A stretch of 64,000 nucleotides of DNA. It comes from Lysinibacillus_B sp036662795. GTDB lineage: Bacteria; Bacillota; Bacilli; Bacillales_A; Planococcaceae. The notes under the pieces were generated by a model. It made no database searches, was not told the origin of the DNA, and saw nothing but the letters and a program-made list of their open reading frames with translations. This document shows positions 26,427 to 35,057 of this stretch, piece by piece (position 1 is the stretch's first letter; each line of letters starts with the position of its first letter). The stretch covers positions 1-64,000 of the forward strand of contig NZ_JBAFWZ010000003.1 in assembly GCF_036662795.1 (NCBI RefSeq), read 5' to 3'. Made by a program: the position numbers and the translations under genes.

Positions 26427-27188
26427 CTATTTCTTCTCAGTCTCTGGTAGCTGTGAATAATATTTTCGACCGATATACGTTTGAAGGATTAAAATAAATC
26501 CACCTACAGACCAATAAAGTGGTAATGCCGCCATAGATGAAAACGAAATAATAACGATCATTATTGGTGAAATATAAATGAGCCATTTCATCTGTGCTTT
26601 TTGAGCATCCGGAACAGTCCAAAGGGAAACTTTTGCTTGTACCATATAAATAACACCTGCAATTATCGTCATTATGATATCAGGTGTCCCTAAATCAAAC
26701 CACAGGAATTCATGTGTTTTTACATCGGCTGAATATAGGATAGCAAAATACAACCCCATAATAATCGGCATTTGTATTAAAATTGGCAAGCAGCCCATGT
26801 TCAACGGATTAATGCCGTGTTCACGGTATAGTCCTAGCATCTCTTGTTGAAGAACCATTTGCTCATCCTTTGTTTGCGCTGCTTTCATTTTACCTTGAAT
26901 TTCTTCCATTTTCGGTTTTACAATATCCATTTTCGTTTTCATTAGCGCTTGTGTGCGATAATTACGTAACATAAATGGCATTAAGACTAAGCGAATAGCT
27001 ACAGTAATAGAAATAATAGCTAATCCATAGCTTCCATTAAAAACACTATTGCCTAAAAAATCTAACAGACTGTCCATCGGCTGTACAAAAAAACTATAAA
27101 AGAACCCTTCTTCATTTTCAACAGCCTGACATCCCGTTAACACAAGTAGAACTCCTACGAGTAATCCTCCAAGTTTTAGATGCTTCAT
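26427..27188 (-). CDS. yidC2: Membrane protein insertase YidC2 (YqjG/Oxa1 family)
   Basis: A 253-residue lipoprotein insertase. The lipobox VLTGC lies at about residues 15-19. The Oxa1 core has five membrane segments with the conserved arginine in SITVAIRLVLMPF, then a coiled cytoplasmic hairpin (about 85-115) and NMGCLPILIQMPI. ATG at 27188 follows AGGTGACGAT. A plausible promoter (TTGGAA, 18 bases, TATACT) lies about 40 bases upstream. No MifM-like sensor peptide gene, which precedes yqjG in B. subtilis, is present. Confidence 0.93.
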   Translation of the reverse strand: MKHLKLGGLLVGVLLVLTGCQAVENEEGFFYSFFVQPMDSLLDFLGNSVFNGSYGLAIISITVAIRLVLMPFMLRNYRTQALMKTKMDIVKPKMEEIQGKMKAAQTKDEQMVLQQEMLGLYREHGINPLNMGCLPILIQMPIIMGLYFAILYSADVKTHEFLWFDLGTPDIIMTIIAGVIYMVQAKVSLWTVPDAQKAQMKWLIYISPIMIVIISFSSMAALPLYWSVGGFILILQTYIGRKYYSQLPETEKK

Positions 27189-27264
27189 ATCGTCACCTGC
27201 TACCTTCACATAAACTTATTTAGAAGTATACCTTAATAAACATCGACTTTCCAACGAACACAAA

Positions 27265-27297
27265 TAAAAAAACCCCATCTTCAAAATTGGATGGGGT
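27265..27297 (-). terminator. Terminator after the AraC-type regulator
   Basis: An 8-bp stem (27272-27279 with 27290-27297) is followed on the minus strand by seven T residues. Confidence 0.85.
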
Positions 27298-27307
27298 CTT
27301 GTAAAAG

Positions 27308-28102
27308 TTAAACTTTTTCGTACTCTACTTCACTAATTTCAAAACGATAAAATTCATGATGCAGTTCATCACGGAAATGTTTCGGTGTAACGCCCGTATA
27401 TTTCTTAAAAATACGCGTGAAGTAGCTTTGATTACAAAAATGGAACTGGTCTGAAATTGAGGTAATGCTCTTATTTGTATGTCTCAAGTAATATTGAGAT
27501 TCCTCAACTCGGCGGACATTTAAATACTCCACTAAAGTAATTCCTACATGCTCACGGAAGATACGGGATAGATGACTCGTACTAATATGGAAGTTGGCTG
27601 CAATGCTTTCTACAGTTAAATCATTTTCTAGCTCATCGTTTATGTACATAATTACTTTATTTACTGTTTGGTGGCGGAAAGTTGGCTGCTTACGATCCGC
27701 AATGAAATATACATAAAAATCAATTAAATCATCTGCAAACTGTAAAAATTCTGCATCCTTCATTTTGTTTTCAATCATATCAGCACAAGCTAAATTAAAC
27801 GCAAAAGCTTTCTTTGATGGAACTTGATTGTCTAAAAGCTTTCGAGCAACAATCGATGACAAAACAACAAAGTATTGACGAACTACTTTTATAACCTGCT
27901 TTCCAAAGCGAATCGACAAAATATCAATAATTTCATGCAATGATTTTTTGGCTTTTGCCGCTTCTAAATGATAAATCTCAAACAACAATTTCGATTCAAT
28001 ATTAAAAAACTCTTCAATGCCGTGATATTGGTTGATATTGTCTATCTCTTGGAAGTATCTTTTAGAAATAGTTTCAGATATTGAATGTTGATGTAGTTGC
28101 AT
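27308..28102 (-). CDS. AraC family transcriptional regulator
   Basis: A 264-residue regulator. The C-terminal domain (about residues 150-250) has both AraC helix-turn-helix motifs: LTVESIAANFHISTSHLSRIF and ISDQFHFCNQSYFTRIFKKYTGVTPKHFR. The N-terminal 150 residues are helical and lack the cupin pattern of sugar regulators, so the ligand is unknown. It lies divergent from the LytTR regulator across a 540-base gap. Confidence 0.9.
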   Translation of the reverse strand: MQLHQHSISETISKRYFQEIDNINQYHGIEEFFNIESKLLFEIYHLEAAKAKKSLHEIIDILSIRFGKQVIKVVRQYFVVLSSIVARKLLDNQVPSKKAFAFNLACADMIENKMKDAEFLQFADDLIDFYVYFIADRKQPTFRHQTVNKVIMYINDELENDLTVESIAANFHISTSHLSRIFREHVGITLVEYLNVRRVEESQYYLRHTNKSITSISDQFHFCNQSYFTRIFKKYTGVTPKHFRDELHHEFYRFEISEVEYEKV

Positions 28103-28643
28103 TGATTACCCCATCTTTCTTCTGAATGCTTTATGCATAAATTTTTTACAAAATATAACATTAATTATACTAATAATATATAATGAAAACGATATAACGG
28201 GAATACTTTTCTATTAATTTATTTACATATTTTGCAGTTTTATTGTTTATAGAGAAATAGCTCTTATATACAACCTCGTTGAATATAATCGTCTATTTTT
28301 TTACTAACTAAAGTGAATATTACCATATTTTACGTTTTTTTATCAACTTAATTTTAATTGTTTCATAGTAAAATAATCTCACACTTGCACAGAAAAAAGA
28401 TTTATATATTGTTAAAAGATAAATGAATGATATTTAAAATATCGAAGGATATACAAAAAAAACACGAATAACAAATTAAGGAAAATTAAATAAAAATAGG
28501 TGTGCATCAATCATCTTTTTTTCGTGCAAAATAAAAAACAATTATTTTCCGTCCATTATTCATAAATCTTCTCTATTTCATTTCTGTGAATATGTAGTAA
28601 AATAAAAGATAATTAATTAAAATGCTTAAAGAGGTGTTATAAA
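28103..28643. other. AT-rich divergent intergenic region
   Basis: About 540 bases between the AraC-type and LytTR-type regulator genes. It is very AT-rich. No open frame with a ribosome site, hairpin terminator or recognised operator is visible, but both regulator promoters must lie here. Confidence 0.5.
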
Positions 28644-29294
28644 GTGGATCCAAAACAAATTGAAGAAATTATGGATGTAATTAAAGAGTTCTTCCCTGAG
28701 AATACATCTATTGCTATTTCTGATACAAACGAATATCTTTACTATCAGCCAAGCAAAAAGGTGGACCTGAAAATTAAACCGGGCGATCCAATTAAAGAAG
28801 GCTCAGCTGCTCATAAAGCCTTAACTTACGGACAAAAAATCAGTACATACATTGAGCCGGATGTATTTGGTGTACCGTATTTTGGAATGAGTATTCCGCT
28901 CGTAGAAGAAGGCGAAACAAAAGGTGCAATCACTGCAATATTCCCACAAAAGCCATCACCTTTTTTAACAAACTACATTACAGTTAAAATTGATGACTGC
29001 TGGTACCCAATTAAGCATAACCAGGTAATTTATCTTGAAACACAGCTTCGTAAAACATTTGTGAAAACAATGAATCGCGAGGGCTACCATCGTTTAAATT
29101 TAAGTGACCTTGAATTGTTCCTAGCTCCGGATTCATTTATTCGATGCCACCGTTCTTATATTGTAAACATTGATTTTATCGATGAAATCCAACCAGATTC
29201 ACATTCTACTTTCTTATTAATTATGAAAGATGGGACAAGAATTCCGGTGAGTCAACGTTACGCTAGTTATTTCAGACGTTCCCTAGGATTCTAA
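28644..29294 (+). CDS. LytTR DNA-binding regulator with N-terminal sensor domain
   Basis: A 216-residue regulator. The C-terminal 100 residues are a LytTR domain (KHNQVIYLETQLRKTF, FIRCHRSYIVNIDFI, DGTRIPVSQRYASYFRR). The N-terminal 110 residues look like a PAS/GAF-like sensor (TSIAISDTNEYLYYQPSKK, YFGMSIPLVEEGETKGAI) instead of a response-regulator receiver, so it probably senses a small molecule directly. GTG at 28644 follows GAGGTG. The CoA-transferase gene downstream in the same orientation is a likely target. Confidence 0.88.
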   Translation: MDPKQIEEIMDVIKEFFPENTSIAISDTNEYLYYQPSKKVDLKIKPGDPIKEGSAAHKALTYGQKISTYIEPDVFGVPYFGMSIPLVEEGETKGAITAIFPQKPSPFLTNYITVKIDDCWYPIKHNQVIYLETQLRKTFVKTMNREGYHRLNLSDLELFLAPDSFIRCHRSYIVNIDFIDEIQPDSHSTFLLIMKDGTRIPVSQRYASYFRRSLGF

Positions 29295-29322
29295 CAAATT
29301 CCTTATCTCAATTTTGAAATTC

Positions 29323-29367
29323 CAAAAGACCTTTGCACTAGTTGTAAAGGTCTTTTGATATTTTTTT
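29323..29367 (+). terminator. Terminator after the LytTR regulator
   Basis: A 12-bp stem (29323-29334 with 29346-29357), with part of the loop also pairing, is followed by a T-rich tract. It makes the CoA-transferase gene a separate transcription unit. Confidence 0.88.
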
Positions 29368-29474
29368 GACAGTAATTTCATCGGATTTTATATTGTTTCT
29401 CGTCGAAAATAATCGAAAATGAAGTTTTTTTCTCGTTATTACTTTTTTTAAGCACTTTCATGCACATTTTAAAG

Positions 29475-29489
29475 AAATTGTGACAATTT
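29475..29489. promoter_or_regulatory. Palindrome upstream of the CoA-transferase gene
   Basis: AAATTG-TGA-CAATTT is a perfect inverted repeat with a three-base centre, about 115 bases before the start codon. It overlaps a possible -35 (TTGTGA, 29478-29483). It could be an operator; no regulator can be assigned. Confidence 0.35.
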
Positions 29490-29606
29490 GGTGATAATAT
29501 TATTTTATACGGCTGAGCAATAAGCCTATAAAATAAACAGAAAATTCTTACACAATTTTCTTAGCTACATTTAATCCATCAAAATTTTTTAGGGGAGGAT
29601 TTTTAA

Positions 29607-31127
29607 ATGGATCCACGAGTTGAAAAACGCTTAGGTTTAAAACAATTAGCTGACAAAATCATGTCTGCAGACGCAGCTGCTGCATTAATCCAAGACGGCA
29701 CAGTTGTAGGTATGTCTGGATTTACACGCGCAGGGGATGCAAAAGTTGTACCAATGGCATTAGTAGAACGCGCTAAAAATGAAAAATTCAAAATTGATGT
29801 ATATACAGGGGCTTCATTAGGTCCTGAAGTTGATAACTACTTAGCTTCTGCTGGTGTTATTAATAAACGCGGTCCTTTCCAAGGGGACGCGGCAATCCGT
29901 GGCTTAATTAACAAGGGCGAAATTCAATATGTAGACGCTCACCTTTCTCACAACGCTGAGTTAGTTCGTCAAGGTATTATCGGTCCAATTAAACACTTAA
30001 TTTTAGAAGCTGTTGCAATTACTGAAGACGGAATGATCATTCCAACAAACTCTGTAGGTAATTCACCAATCTTCGCTGAATATGCTGAAAATATTATTAT
30101 TGAGTTAAATATTAGTCATCCAGAAGCATTAGTAGGTATTCATGATATCTACGTTCCTGCTGAGCAAGGTAAACGTGAAGCGATTCCAATGACTAATGCT
30201 GAGCAACGTATCGGTGATATCGGTATTAAAGTAGACCCAGCAAAAATTCAAGCAATCGTTATTTCTGAAGAGCCAGATGCTCCTTCATTAATCGTTCCTC
30301 CAGATGTGGAAACACAAACAATGGCGAACATTTTATTAGACTTCTTCCGCGATGAAATCAAAGCTGGTCGTCTTACAAATGAATTAATGCCATTACAATC
30401 AGGTGTAGGTTCTGTAGCAAACGCTGTATTAGACGGCTTTGCAGACTCAGAATTCGAAAACCTAGTAGTAGCTTCTGAAGTATTACAGGACGCTGTATTC
30501 AACTTAATCGACGCTGGTAAAGTTCGTTTTGCAGCAGCAACTTCAATCACTTTAACTGAAGAGCTACAAAAGAAAGTATATGGCAACTTAGAAGCTTACG
30601 CAGATAAAATTTGCCTACGTCCACAAGAAATTTCTAACCACCCAGAGCTTATCCGTCGTTTGGGCTTAATCTCAATCAACACGGCTCTTGAATTAGATAT
30701 TTATGGTAACGTAAACTCTACTCATGTTTCAGGTACAAAAATGATGAATGGTATCGGCGGTTCTGGTGACTTCGCACGTAACGCTCGTCTAGGTATCTTC
30801 GTAACGAAATCATACGCTAAAGGTGGCGCGATCTCATCAATCGTACCAATGGTTTCTCACGTTGACCACACTGAACATGATGTTGATGTAATTGTTACAG
30901 AACAAGGTATTGCTGATTTACGTGGTCTTTCTCCAAAAGAGCGTGTGAAATTAATTATCGAAAACTGTGCTCATCCAGAATTCAAAGACCAGTTATGGGA
31001 TTACTTCAACCGTGCTGTTGAAGCAACGGGTAATGCTCAAACTCCTCATATCTTAGAGGAAGCTCTTTCTTGGCACGTAAATCTTGCTAAAAACAAAACA
31101 ATGAAGCTTGAAACAGCAAAAGCTTAA
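29607..31127 (+). CDS. Acetyl-CoA hydrolase/succinate:acetate CoA-transferase family enzyme
   Basis: A 506-residue enzyme of the Cat1/ACH1 class I CoA-transferase family, moving CoA between acetate and succinate or hydrolysing acetyl-CoA. Family motifs include GMSGFTRAGDAK, the QSGVGSVANAV stretch, VASEVLQDAVF with the candidate catalytic glutamate, and GIGGSGDFARNARL. ATG at 29607 follows AGGGGAGG. Third-position choice is strongly biased to a few codons, suggesting high expression. It has its own terminator, and the LytTR gene lies just upstream. Confidence 0.93.
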   Translation: MDPRVEKRLGLKQLADKIMSADAAAALIQDGTVVGMSGFTRAGDAKVVPMALVERAKNEKFKIDVYTGASLGPEVDNYLASAGVINKRGPFQGDAAIRGLINKGEIQYVDAHLSHNAELVRQGIIGPIKHLILEAVAITEDGMIIPTNSVGNSPIFAEYAENIIIELNISHPEALVGIHDIYVPAEQGKREAIPMTNAEQRIGDIGIKVDPAKIQAIVISEEPDAPSLIVPPDVETQTMANILLDFFRDEIKAGRLTNELMPLQSGVGSVANAVLDGFADSEFENLVVASEVLQDAVFNLIDAGKVRFAAATSITLTEELQKKVYGNLEAYADKICLRPQEISNHPELIRRLGLISINTALELDIYGNVNSTHVSGTKMMNGIGGSGDFARNARLGIFVTKSYAKGGAISSIVPMVSHVDHTEHDVDVIVTEQGIADLRGLSPKERVKLIIENCAHPEFKDQLWDYFNRAVEATGNAQTPHILEEALSWHVNLAKNKTMKLETAKA

Positions 31128-31138
31128 TTTAATTACCA

Positions 31139-31175
31139 ATCGGCAAAATCGTTTATTCGATTTTGCCGATTTTTT
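31139..31175 (+). terminator. Terminator after the CoA-transferase gene
   Basis: A perfect 13-bp stem (31139-31151 with 31158-31170) with a 6-base loop and then T residues. Confidence 0.92.
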
Positions 31176-31178
31176 CAT

Positions 31179-31502
31179 CTATACTTCTCCCTTATGTTGC
31201 TGTTCATTATAATAATTTAACGTTTGTTGTGCGCCACCCTCCCCGATGAACTCATTCGCATCAATCGTATAATCCGAAACATCCGCGTATGTTTCTGCCA
31301 TTTCTTTTAATGTTTCTGTATTATTTTGTTCATTAGCATGTGACGTATTTTCACTTGTTCGTTGCATTTCAAAAAATGAGTTTGTTCGGTCCTTAAAGCT
31401 ATTTACAAACTTTACAGCTTTATCGCGATTTTCCTTTTTACTTAATAGTGCAGCAGCCACTAAACCTACTACTACAGCACCTTTTCCGTTGAATCTTCCC
31501 AT
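31179..31502 (-). CDS. YtxH-like stress protein
   Basis: A 107-residue protein with a short hydrophobic N-terminal segment (GAVVVGLVAAALL, about residues 8-20) followed by basic SKKENRDKAVKF, as in YtxH-type general stress proteins, and an acidic, asparagine-rich remainder. The family assignment is tentative. ATG at 31502 follows GGAGGG at seven bases. The sigma-B-type promoter just upstream fits, since B. subtilis ytxH is a sigma-B target. Confidence 0.65.
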   Translation of the reverse strand: MGRFNGKGAVVVGLVAAALLSKKENRDKAVKFVNSFKDRTNSFFEMQRTSENTSHANEQNNTETLKEMAETYADVSDYTIDANEFIGEGGAQQTLNYYNEQQHKGEV

Positions 31503-31535
31503 GATCGATCCCTCCACTTCATCTATTGTGAGTAA

Positions 31536-31560
31536 TTACCCCTAGCAAAGGAAATTAAAC
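31536..31560 (-). promoter_or_regulatory. Sigma-B-type promoter of the YtxH-like gene
   Basis: On the minus strand GTTTAA (31555-31560), 13 bases and GGGTAA (31536-31541) match the sigma-B consensus in all but the last base. It lies 34 bases before the start codon. Confidence 0.65.
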
Positions 31561-31722
31561 ATATTTATTTACCGGAAGGAACAACTTTTATAAGAAGTTT
31601 TTTCAAATTCTCTATAAATGTATTTAATAAAGTATAAAATATAGCAAGTTGAGAAAAACATTGTATAAAAATTAATAATCTAGGTGATAACTTAATACAA
31701 TGGTGAAAAGGGGGAGATGAAC

Positions 31723-31827
31723 ATGTTTAAAAATAATAATGAAGTTTCATATAGCGGGAAGGAAATAGGTGCTTTATTTGGTGCTGCAAGTATTTTAACT
31801 ATGTTCATTTACTCATTTATTTTCTAA
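31723..31827 (+). CDS. Small membrane peptide, 34 residues, unknown
   Basis: ATG at 31723 follows GGGGGAG at a normal distance. The 34-codon frame has a polar N terminus (MFKNNNEVSYSGKEIG) and one hydrophobic segment of about 18 residues reaching the C terminus. A bidirectional terminator begins at the stop codon. I do not recognise it; the ribosome site, membrane-like profile and terminator argue for a real small gene. Confidence 0.7.
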   Translation: MFKNNNEVSYSGKEIGALFGAASILTMFIYSFIF

Positions 31828-31858
31828 AAAACGACTACTCTTTTCGAGTAGTCGTTTT
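31828..31858. terminator. Bidirectional terminator
   Basis: A perfect 13-bp stem (31828-31840 with 31846-31858) with a 5-base loop, between the small membrane peptide gene and the converging acetyltransferase gene. Confidence 0.9.
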
Positions 31859-31861
31859 GTT

Positions 31862-32143
31862 TTATGCTTTCACATCGTTATATTCTTCACTTTTTGCAAA
31901 TGCTGCTACAACATATGAGCAAATCGGCTGCATTTTTAAATTTTGCTCTCGTGCGTAATTTGCCGCTGCATCTAATAATTTTTTTGCAACACCTTGCCCT
32001 CGCAACTCGTCTGAAACATATGTGTGATCCATCTTCATAACCCCATTTGATTCTACCCATGTAATCTCAGCTAATCTTTGTCCATCCTTATCATACTCAA
32101 ATGCATAACTATGTGGATTCGATTTGTTCAATGTAAATTCCAT
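31862..32143 (-). CDS. GNAT-fold N-acetyltransferase (YjdJ type)
   Basis: A 93-residue short acetyltransferase of the COG2388 group. The acetyl-CoA loop is RGQGVAKKLLDAAANYAREQ (about residues 48-67), preceded by MDHTYVSDEL and followed by the QPICSYV strand typical of the group. The substrate is unknown. ATG at 32143 follows GGGAGGG. Confidence 0.88.
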   Translation of the reverse strand: MEFTLNKSNPHSYAFEYDKDGQRLAEITWVESNGVMKMDHTYVSDELRGQGVAKKLLDAAANYAREQNLKMQPICSYVVAAFAKSEEYNDVKA

Positions 32144-32177
32144 AGTAATCCCTCCCATTTGTAAAAATATATCACAT

Positions 32178-32218
32178 TATAAAAGCAACCTACTAGTTCA
32201 AAGCACTAGTAGGTTGCT
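32178..32218 (-). terminator. Terminator after the DUF1002 gene
   Basis: A perfect 14-bp stem (32184-32197 with 32205-32218) and then TTTTAT on the minus strand. Confidence 0.85.
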
Positions 32219-32227
32219 CACATTTTC

Positions 32228-33130
32228 TTACTTAAACCACGACGAGATTGTATCCATTAAATTTTTGAAGAAGTTTTTTACACTTTCCCAGAATCCTTCA
32301 TCTTCCATAAGTGCTGTGAATTTTTCCTCTATCGTTTTACTTAAATCTGTCAGCTGATCCGATAGTTTAGAAAAATCGATATCTAACTTACTTATACGAT
32401 CCATTAAATCAATTAATAGCTGTCGATCGGCATCACTTAAGTTAATTTCTAGTTTTGCTAGCTGATCCTCTACAATCTTTTGTACTTCATCACGAGTAGC
32501 TGGCTGTTGTTCTGCTATTGCTTTTTTAATTTCTGTTAATAGCTCAGCTACTTTGTCATCAGATATCCCTGCGCTTTCTGCAAGAGATGTTGCTACAGAA
32601 AGCTCATCATTTGCAACATCTGTCCGCTCAATATCTAATGTTTCACCTGTTTTTACCTCATAGGCTTTATAAATACCTACTAATGCGGAGTGACCAGTTA
32701 CAGGCTTTGGTGCTGCTACTTCAACGATTGCATCCTCAATCCCTGCTGTCAACATAGCATTCGCATACATTTCTGATGTTACTTGTGTAATGTTCTCTGG
32801 TGTTTCGATACTAATAACAAGCCCTTTGCCTTCATCCTGACGAGTAATTTTTGCTGATGAATACATCCGAGAGCTTGAATTACTATTTTTAATATATTTG
32901 ATTAAGTCCTCGCCCGAAACTGAAATCTCATCAATTTCTGGCTCCTCTGCAACCTTTAGTGCTGTTTTTACAAGTTCTTTTTCAGTTTCAGATAAATTTG
33001 CTCCATAAACAATAATAGGTACACCTAGTTTTTCATTAATTGCTTTAGTCTCTGCGGAGGCTTCGTTCGGTACAACAATTGCCAGCAACAGAAGTAATGC
33101 CGTGAAAAACCCCAAAAACTTTTGTTTCAT
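32228..33130 (-). CDS. DUF1002 secreted protein (YpuA-like)
   Basis: A 300-residue exported protein. The signal peptide KQKFLGFFTALLLLLAIVV ends near EASAE (about residue 27). The DUF1002 region has IVYGANLSETEKELV, then a long amphipathic helical C-terminal part (about 170-300) predicted as coiled coil. B. subtilis YpuA is similar and of unknown function, with reported expression under cell-wall stress. ATG at 33130 follows GGGGAG at six bases. It is a single gene. Confidence 0.87.
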   Translation of the reverse strand: MKQKFLGFFTALLLLLAIVVPNEASAETKAINEKLGVPIIVYGANLSETEKELVKTALKVAEEPEIDEISVSGEDLIKYIKNSNSSSRMYSSAKITRQDEGKGLVISIETPENITQVTSEMYANAMLTAGIEDAIVEVAAPKPVTGHSALVGIYKAYEVKTGETLDIERTDVANDELSVATSLAESAGISDDKVAELLTEIKKAIAEQQPATRDEVQKIVEDQLAKLEINLSDADRQLLIDLMDRISKLDIDFSKLSDQLTDLSKTIEEKFTALMEDEGFWESVKNFFKNLMDTISSWFK

Positions 33131-33217
33131 TGAAATCTCCCCTTCCATTTCACTAAGTAGTACGATAAAAAAGGCAAAAGGTTTCAATGCTACACAACAA
33201 ACCTTTTGCCTTAATAT

Positions 33218-34072
33218 CTATAGTAATTCTGTCCAGCCGTCTTCTTGTTTGATTTTCTTCGCTTTCATAAGTGTTCCTAAAGCACGTTTGAAAGCTCCTT
33301 TACTCATGCTGAACATTTCAAGGATTTCCTCCGGTGAGGATTTATCGCCAAAGGGCATTTTCCCGCCGACACTTTCCAAATACGCATAAATTTTTTCCGC
33401 ATCTTCTCCTAGGCGTTCATGCTTTCTCGGCATTAAAGAGCCATTTAACGAGCCATCTTCCTTCACATCAATAATTCGAACTTGAACATCCTGACCAAGG
33501 CGTGGCTCAGCATTACGTTCCGACTCGTGAACAAAAATACGGTATGGTTGATCTACACCTAACAAAAAAGACCCGACTGGTAATAATCGATACGGACGTG
33601 CAATAATATTTTTATTATGCATCTCCGTAACTGCACCTTCGTATAGTTCATTGACCTTTTCTTCAGTTATTAAACGTCCAAATAAATCTCCATTACGATC
33701 TGTTCGAAGAGTCATAAATAAATGATCACCTGGTTGAGGCCATAATTCAGGCAAAGCAGGTAAATCCTCCGCCTTCACTAATACCTCTCGAGATGTACCT
33801 ATATCAGCAAAAGCACCTTCTCTAGTTACTTTTAATACGCGTGCCCAGCCATATTCTCCTTGAGCAACACTAGGTAGTGCTGTCGTTGCTTGTAAATCGC
33901 CACGTCGATCTGCATATAAAAATACTTCGATACGGTCACCTACTGCTAACGGTTCAATAACATCCGAACTATTTAACGAAATTTCTACATCGCCATTCGT
34001 TAAAATATAACGCGATCCTTGCTCCTCTAATACCGTCAATTGTACAACTTGCCCTGATTTTAACTCGTTCAT
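33218..34072 (-). CDS. cvfB: CvfB, S1 RNA-binding domain protein (YitL)
   Basis: A 284-residue RNA-binding protein with three S1-like domains and a C-terminal winged helix (EEILEMFSMSKGAFKRALGTLMK). In Staphylococcus aureus CvfB affects virulence gene expression; B. subtilis YitL is the counterpart. Motifs include GEYGWARVLKVTREGAFADIG. It follows mntR by 13 bases and is probably co-transcribed with it. Confidence 0.92.
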   Translation of the reverse strand: MNELKSGQVVQLTVLEEQGSRYILTNGDVEISLNSSDVIEPLAVGDRIEVFLYADRRGDLQATTALPSVAQGEYGWARVLKVTREGAFADIGTSREVLVKAEDLPALPELWPQPGDHLFMTLRTDRNGDLFGRLITEEKVNELYEGAVTEMHNKNIIARPYRLLPVGSFLLGVDQPYRIFVHESERNAEPRLGQDVQVRIIDVKEDGSLNGSLMPRKHERLGEDAEKIYAYLESVGGKMPFGDKSSPEEILEMFSMSKGAFKRALGTLMKAKKIKQEDGWTELL

Positions 34073-34085
34073 TTAGTCTTCCCTT

Positions 34086-34508
34086 TCATTGCATGTTTTG
34101 CTGTGCTTTCATTTTTTCAAGTTGCTGTGTAAATTCTGGCTGTTCTTCCATCAGTTGAACTAAATCTGCAATACGGTCAATTGAATTCCAACTTAAATGA
34201 TGCTCTATTCCCTCAACATCATCATATATACGTTCCTCATCAACACCAATTAAGCGTAGGAATTGTTCAAGTAGCTCATGTCGCTGCACTAGTCGTTTTC
34301 CAAGCTTTATTCCTTTAGGTGTTAATGATAAGCCACGATATTTTTCGTATACTAAATATCCGTCCTTATCCAACTTTTGGACCATTTTTGTAACTGAGGA
34401 AGGTAGAACAGATAATGCTTCCGCAATGTCGGACACACGGGCGTACCCTTTATTTTCAATCAGCAAGTAAATTTGTTCAATGTGGTCCTCCATACTAGGT
34501 GTTGGCAT
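34086..34508 (-). CDS. mntR: Manganese-responsive regulator MntR (DtxR family)
   Basis: A 140-residue repressor of manganese uptake. All the manganese ligands known in B. subtilis MntR are at the same numbers: Asp8, Glu11, His77, Glu99, Glu102 and His103. The winged helix is RVSDIAEALSVLPSSVTKMVQK. ATG at 34508 follows AGGGG at seven bases, which sets this numbering. The coding region overlaps no neighbour and cvfB follows closely. Confidence 0.96.
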   Translation of the reverse strand: MPTPSMEDHIEQIYLLIENKGYARVSDIAEALSVLPSSVTKMVQKLDKDGYLVYEKYRGLSLTPKGIKLGKRLVQRHELLEQFLRLIGVDEERIYDDVEGIEHHLSWNSIDRIADLVQLMEEQPEFTQQLEKMKAQQNMQ

Positions 34509-34580
34509 ATCTTGTCCCCTCACTTTCCTTATGCTAAATCAAGTTTACTACAATGTAACATAAAAAGTTAACTGAAAACG

Positions 34581-34612
34581 ACAAAAGAGCCGAACTGTCA
34601 AAAATTCGGCTC
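34581..34612 (-). terminator. Terminator after comFB
   Basis: An 8-bp stem (34587-34594 with 34605-34612) and then TTTTGT on the minus strand. The 5' arm overlaps the comFB stop codon. Confidence 0.8.
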
Positions 34613-34895
34613 ATTTATTATGTCGTGGATTACGCCCTACGATGTGAATCGCACGAATAATTTGCTTATTAATTTCTTCAATATGTTCGGGCGTATTGAG
34701 ACGCTCAAACGCCGCATCTCGTGACTCTTTCGAAGCTACGTATTTAGGTGGCAAAGCATTTAATGCTATGGCGACAATATCCATTTCACATTGCTCACAA
34801 TGACAAAATGTTTGATATTCTGTTCCATGTAGCAAGAAACTTACTAAACCACGAACAATTTCTTCCGTAACATTCACTAAAACCGGTTGTGTCAT
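34611..34895 (-). CDS. comFB: Late competence protein ComFB
   Basis: A 94-residue ComFB-family protein. The four-ligand zinc site is formed by CHCEQCEMD with its preceding cysteine (about residues 31-39), followed by the typical NALPPKYV. In B. subtilis comFB sits between comFA and comFC, and ComFB proteins bind cyclic nucleotides in other bacteria. Here it stands alone, away from any competence operon. ATG at 34895 follows GAAGGG. Confidence 0.88.
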   Translation of the reverse strand: MTQPVLVNVTEEIVRGLVSFLLHGTEYQTFCHCEQCEMDIVAIALNALPPKYVASKESRDAAFERLNTPEHIEEINKQIIRAIHIVGRNPRHNK

Positions 34896-35057
34896 CTATA
34901 CCCTTCGCCCCATCTGTTTTTTGTTATAATTTGATTTCAATTCATCATATAACTAACAACAGAATAACTCAACAGTATTATTAAATTTAATCAAAAATTT
35001 GATATGAAAAAATTGAAATTATAACTTTTTGAGGTTTTGTTATAAACTGTACACTAT

